NCBI GenBank assembly: GCA_046756245.1
Contig: JBHHVZ010000012.1
Span: forward strand, 1 to 43,822
Direction: 5' to 3'
Length of the DNA: 43,822 nucleotides
Source of the DNA: G021776435 sp046756245
GTDB taxonomy: Bacteria > Pseudomonadota > Alphaproteobacteria > Caulobacterales > Parvularculaceae
The translations under genes and the position numbers were made by a program. The notes under the pieces are model-generated. The model had not been told where the DNA came from. It did not search any database and was given only the letters and a program-made list of their open reading frames with translations. Shown here in pieces: positions 40,544 to 43,822 of this stretch. How positions within the stretch are numbered: the first letter of the stretch is position 1; each line of letters begins with the position of its first letter.

Positions 40544-42037
40544 ATGCAGATCACGTTTTCCAAGGCCGCGCTGCCTAAGACCGGCGCGGTTATCATACCG
40601 TGTTTTGAGAATGGGGCTTCATCAAAAGGGTATCGGGCGCTGGACAAGGCGACCGACGGGGCGCTGACGCGAGCCTCGAAATCCGGTGGTTTTACGGGAA
40701 AAAAGGACCAGACGCTCGAGATCGTCGCGCCGGCGGGCGTTGACTACAGCCGGATCGTGCTGACCGGCGTCGGCAAGGCGAAAGAGTTCGATGCGCGCGC
40801 GGCCGAATCAGCCGGCGGCGCAGGCGTCGCAAAGGTGCTTGCGACGCGTGAAAAGACGGTGATTTTCGAACTTGACGGCGTTTCGGCGCCGCGTCTCAGC
40901 GCTGACGCGTTCGCCGCCCATATTGCTTCGGGCGCGCGGCTTCGCGCGTATCGATTCGATAAATATCGCACCAAGCTCGAAAAAGACCAGAAACCGGCGC
41001 TGACAAAGATCAGCGTTCACACCGAAGCCGCCGGCGCCAGATCGGTCTACGCGGATCTCGACAAAGTCGTTGATGGCGTGTTCCTCACGCGCGATCTCGT
41101 TTCCGAGCCCGCCAACGTTCTTTATCCTGAAAGTTTCGCCCGAAAATGTCGAGAGCTCGAAGATCTCGGCGTGCGGGTCAAGGTGCTCAGCCAGGCGGAA
41201 CTGAAAAAGCTCGGCATGGGCCTGCTTTTGGGGGTCGGCCAGGGCTCAGCCAGAGATAGCCGGGTCGTCGCCATGGAATGGATGGGCGGCGGGAAAGGCG
41301 TTGCGCCGATTTGCTTTGTCGGCAAGGGCGTCACTTTCGACACCGGCGGGATTTCTCTGAAACCGGGCCCGGGCATGTGGGACATGAAATGGGACATGGC
41401 GGGCGCCGGCGCCGTCGCCGGCGCGCTCGCCGCGCTCGCCGGCCGCAAGGCGAAGGCCAACGTAGTGGGCGTTATCGGGCTGGTCGAAAATATGCCGGAC
41501 GCCGCAGCCCAGCGTCCCGGCGACATTGTCAAGTCGATGTCAGGCCAGACCGTCGAGGTTCTTAACACCGACGCAGAGGGCCGCCTCGTGCTTGGCGACG
41601 TCATGTGGTGGGCGCAGGAAACCTACAAGCCGAAGACCGTCATCGATCTGGCGACGCTGACGGGGGCGATCATCGTTGCGCTCGCCAATGAATTCGCCGG
41701 CCTTTTTTCCAACGACGACAAACTCGCCGCCCAGCTTGAAAAAGCCGGCGAGGCGACCGGTGATCGGGTCTGGCGCATGCCGCTCGGCAAGGCGTTCGAC
41801 GACATGATTAAATCGGACGTCGCCGATATGAAAAATATCGGCCCCAAGGAAGGCCCGTCCTGCAGCGCCGCTGCGTTCCTCCAGCGTTTCGTGAAACCGG
41901 GCGTCGCCTGGGCGCATATCGATATGGCCGGCAAGGCCTCGGTCGACAAGGATCACCCCACGACGCCGAAAGGCGCGACCGGCTACGGCGTGCGGCTGCT
42001 TGAGGAATTCGTGCGGGCGAATGACGAAAAGGCCTGA
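40544..42037 (+). CDS. pepA: Leucyl aminopeptidase PepA (M17)
   Basis: About 497 residues. The M17 signature NTDAEGRLVLGD is present, with metal ligands Lys/Asp in GKGVTFDTGGISLKP and DMAGAGAV. It removes N-terminal residues from peptides; in some bacteria PepA also binds DNA (Xer recombination, carAB control). The ATG at 40544 is chosen because AAGGGAG lies 7 nt upstream; a TTG sits one codon earlier. Followed after 22 nt by holC. Confidence 0.96.
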   Translation: MQITFSKAALPKTGAVIIPCFENGASSKGYRALDKATDGALTRASKSGGFTGKKDQTLEIVAPAGVDYSRIVLTGVGKAKEFDARAAESAGGAGVAKVLATREKTVIFELDGVSAPRLSADAFAAHIASGARLRAYRFDKYRTKLEKDQKPALTKISVHTEAAGARSVYADLDKVVDGVFLTRDLVSEPANVLYPESFARKCRELEDLGVRVKVLSQAELKKLGMGLLLGVGQGSARDSRVVAMEWMGGGKGVAPICFVGKGVTFDTGGISLKPGPGMWDMKWDMAGAGAVAGALAALAGRKAKANVVGVIGLVENMPDAAAQRPGDIVKSMSGQTVEVLNTDAEGRLVLGDVMWWAQETYKPKTVIDLATLTGAIIVALANEFAGLFSNDDKLAAQLEKAGEATGDRVWRMPLGKAFDDMIKSDVADMKNIGPKEGPSCSAAAFLQRFVKPGVAWAHIDMAGKASVDKDHPTTPKGATGYGVRLLEEFVRANDEKA

Positions 42038-42059
42038 CGCGCCGGTTACGGGAGAGCGC

Positions 42060-42506
42060 ATGACCGAAGTCCTGTTCTATCATCTCGAACGCGCGCGCCT
42101 TGAGGGCGTGCTGCCGGGGTTCCTCGAGAAGACGCTCGAACGCGGCTGGAAAGCGGTGGTGCGCGCAGGCTCGCGGGAGCGGGTCGAGACGCTGGACGGG
42201 CATCTCTGGACCTATCGCGACGAGTCATTTCTTCCGCACGCCGCAGACGGGGACGGCGCGCATCAGCCGGTATGGCTGACCGACGGCGAAGCGCTTCCAA
42301 ACGATCCGCAAATCCTGTTTTTGGTCGACGGGGCTGAGGCCGATCCGCAAAGCATCGGCGCGCTTGAGCGCTGCGTGATGATTTTCGACGGCAGGGACGA
42401 AGACGCTGTCGGCAGGGCCCGAGCGTTTTGGAAAGCGGCGTCGGCGGCCGGCCATGACGCGACCTATTGGCGCCAGTCGTCGTCCGGGCGCTGGGAAAAA
42501 CAATAA
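42060..42506 (+). CDS. holC: DNA polymerase III subunit chi
   Basis: 148 residues, start at 42060 with GGGAGA upstream. VLFYHLERARLEGVLPGFLE, DGHLWTYRDESFLPH, and QILFLVDGAE match the alphaproteobacterial HolC family, which connects the clamp loader to single-strand binding protein. The pepA-holC order is conserved. The open frame begins at 42000 within pepA but without a start signal. Confidence 0.92.
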   Translation: MTEVLFYHLERARLEGVLPGFLEKTLERGWKAVVRAGSRERVETLDGHLWTYRDESFLPHAADGDGAHQPVWLTDGEALPNDPQILFLVDGAEADPQSIGALERCVMIFDGRDEDAVGRARAFWKAASAAGHDATYWRQSSSGRWEKQ

Positions 42507-42540
42507 CGCGCAGCGCTCCTGCGAGGATCATCCCGAACGC

Positions 42541-43218
42541 ATGACGAATTTTCTCGCCGCCATTTTCGAACCCTTGAACCGGCTGTTGTCGCTTTTGGCG
42601 TCGGTGTTGCGCCTCGGCGCCGGGTTCGCCGGCGAGCCCGCCGTCGAGCCTGGCGAGCCGCTAATTCTCTATGAATTCGAAGGCTGTCCGTTTTGCCGTA
42701 TCGCCCGCGAGGCGGTTTCAGAAACCGGCGTTGCGACGCTGGTGCGCCCCTGTCCGAAAGGCGGCAAGCGCTTTCGGCCGCGCGTGCGCGAACTAGGCGG
42801 CAAGACTCAGTTTCCTTATCTCGTCGATTTGAATACGGACGTCAGTATGTATGAAAGCGCCGACATCGCGCGCTATCTCTACAAAACCTATGGCAAGCGG
42901 TCGGCGTCGCTGTTTTTATGGCTGGGCCCGCTCAACGGCGTGCTGTCGGCGTTCGGCGTGATGGCGCGCCTCTATGCCGGAACCTTCGCCCGGCGCGCGC
43001 GGCCGCCTGAGCGCCCGCTCGAATTCATTGGCGCGGAGCGCGATCCGTCGGCGCGTCTGGTCAAAGAACTCCTTTGCGAATTGGAGCTCGACTATGTCTG
43101 GCGGCCGCGCGGCCAGGACGGGAAAGGCGCGCCGCGCCTGAAAGATCCGAATACAGGCGCCGACCTCAAGGGCGCCATGACGATCCGCCAGTACATCGCC
43201 AGGACCTATGGCCATTGA
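42541..43218 (+). CDS. Tandem thioredoxin-fold (GST N-domain) protein
   Basis: 225 residues. After an N-terminal hydrophobic segment (PLNRLLSLLASVLRLG) there are two glutaredoxin/GST-N type domains: the first with EGCPFCRIAREAVSETG, a CPFC redox motif and MYESADIARYLYKTYG; the second (from about residue 155) starts LEFIGAERDPSARLVKELL and has a single Cys at the motif position, ending AMTIRQYIARTYG. No C-terminal GST helical domain is present. It may bind glutathione or act as a glutaredoxin-like redox protein. The end overlaps the DksA-like gene by 11 bp. Function inferred from fold only. Confidence 0.82.
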   Translation: MTNFLAAIFEPLNRLLSLLASVLRLGAGFAGEPAVEPGEPLILYEFEGCPFCRIAREAVSETGVATLVRPCPKGGKRFRPRVRELGGKTQFPYLVDLNTDVSMYESADIARYLYKTYGKRSASLFLWLGPLNGVLSAFGVMARLYAGTFARRARPPERPLEFIGAERDPSARLVKELLCELELDYVWRPRGQDGKGAPRLKDPNTGADLKGAMTIRQYIARTYGH

Positions 43219-43552
43219 CGCAGAATATTTCCGCAAAAAGCTGACAGCATTGCGCGACGAACTGACGGTCCAGTCCGAGCGCTCGAGCGATGCGAGAAAG
43301 CCCGTAATGCTGGATCAGCAATCCGTCGGCCGCCTGTCCCGCCAGGACGCGATGCAGCAGCAGGCGATGGCGAAAGCACAGGACGCGCGCCGCGCCGTGC
43401 AGCTAAGACGCATCGACGCTGCATTGGCGCGGCTTGACGAGGGTGAATTCGGTTATTGCGCGGAATGCGGCGAAGCGATCGCGCTGAAACGCCTCGATAT
43501 CGATCCGACGACGGCCTATTGCGCCGCCTGCGCAGACGCGCTCAGGCGCTGA
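43208..43552 (+). CDS. DksA/TraR family zinc-finger protein
   Basis: 114 residues. An N-terminal helical hairpin (MAIDAEYFRKKLTALRDEL...RRIDAALARLDEGEFGY) precedes a C4 zinc finger C-A-E-C-x17-C-A-A-C, the DksA/TraR signature. Such short forms may bind RNA polymerase through the secondary channel. The coiled-coil tip lacks an obvious pair of acidic DksA residues, so ppGpp partnership is uncertain. Overlaps the previous gene by 11 bp and the convergent antiporter gene by 11 bp. Confidence 0.9.
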   Translation: MAIDAEYFRKKLTALRDELTVQSERSSDARKPVMLDQQSVGRLSRQDAMQQQAMAKAQDARRAVQLRRIDAALARLDEGEFGYCAECGEAIALKRLDIDPTTAYCAACADALRR

Positions 43553-43822
43553 CGATCAGCCAACCAAGATAAATGACGTAGCCCGCAAAAAGCAGCGCGC
43601 CTTCCCAGCGCTCGACCTTGTGCAGCGTACGCGCGAAAACGATCAATGCCGCCGTTGCGGCGAGCATCACCCAGTTGTCTACCCGAACGATCCGCGCGGG
43701 AACCTCCACCGGACTGACGAGCGCCGTCGCGCCGAGAATGCCGAGAATATTGTAAAGGTTCGAACCGACGACATTACCAAGCGCGAGATCGCTCTTTCCG
43801 CGCAGCGCGGCGGCGAGAGAGG
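43542..43822 (-). CDS. Na+/Ca2+ antiporter, CaCA family (3' part)
   Basis: The C-terminal 93 codons only; the rest is beyond the window edge. The alpha-repeat signature GNVVGSNLYNILGILG is complete, followed by TM helices WVMLAATAALIVFA and GALLFAGYVIYLGWLIV. It belongs to the YrbG-type K+-independent/dependent calcium/sodium exchangers of the inner membrane. The stop overlaps the end of the DksA-like gene. Confidence 0.9.
   Translation of the reverse strand, partial: SLAAALRGKSDLALGNVVGSNLYNILGILGATALVSPVEVPARIVRVDNWVMLAATAALIVFARTLHKVERWEGALLFAGYVIYLGWLIVSA

Noticed and set aside
40387..40647. Minus-strand 86-codon frame ending over the lptF start
   Set aside because: Most of it is antisense to the pepA start; no family recognised.

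Overview
The window looks like chromosomal DNA of a GC-rich alphaproteobacterium. The evidence is gene order (pyrB, plsY, dprA and topA on one strand; ruvX divergent to gatCAB; lptF-lptG-lptD-surA-pdxA-rsmA divergent to pepA-holC) and lineage-restricted families (a CC0125/CC1285-type lipoprotein, a DUF6491-like secreted protein). Caulobacterales, Hyphomonadaceae or Parvularculales relatives fit best; this is inference from family memory, not a database search. No tRNA, rRNA, CRISPR array, prophage or transposase was found.

Layout. 1-1.6 kb: ribE (partial) and ribD on the minus strand behind an FMN (RFN) riboswitch, with a readable promoter and a hairpin that hides the ribD ribosome binding site. 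1.6-9 kb: agmatine deiminase, secreted MsrA, a lipoprotein S9 oligopeptidase preceded by two long hairpins, an aldehyde dehydrogenase and a DoeA-like M24 hydrolase. 9-20.1 kb: rnr, an M23 lipoprotein, a PilZ protein, topA, two paralogous 73-residue proteins, dprA, plsY, pyrB, ruvX. 20.2-25.9 kb: a gluzincin lipoprotein, then gatC-gatA-gatB, with a ccdAB toxin-antitoxin pair inserted at the gatB 3' end. 25.9-28.7 kb: DUF6491-like protein, YfcG/YghU-type GST, Sel1 protein, and a membrane protein/winged-helix regulator pair with a palindromic operator. 29.2-32.3 kb: CC0125-type lipoprotein, cupin, PaaI-type thioesterase and acyl-CoA ligase in one tight cluster. 32.3-43.8 kb: the outer-membrane biogenesis block rsmA-pdxA-surA-lptD-lptG-lptF, then pepA, holC, a tandem thioredoxin-fold protein, a DksA-like protein and the end of a Na+/Ca2+ antiporter.

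Most genes are core housekeeping: riboflavin synthesis, Asn/Gln-tRNA amidation, LPS transport, DNA topology and uptake, pyrimidine and PLP synthesis. The unusual signals lie between them. The main ones are the ccdAB insertion with a 45-bp duplicated gatB end, the duplicated small-protein pair with a perfect FNR/FixK box placed as in a class II promoter, the two structurally conserved hairpins before the S9 peptidase, and the twin GGTTTG-N5-CAAACC operators. Several families of palindromic intergenic repeats occur, one copy separating gatC from gatA.
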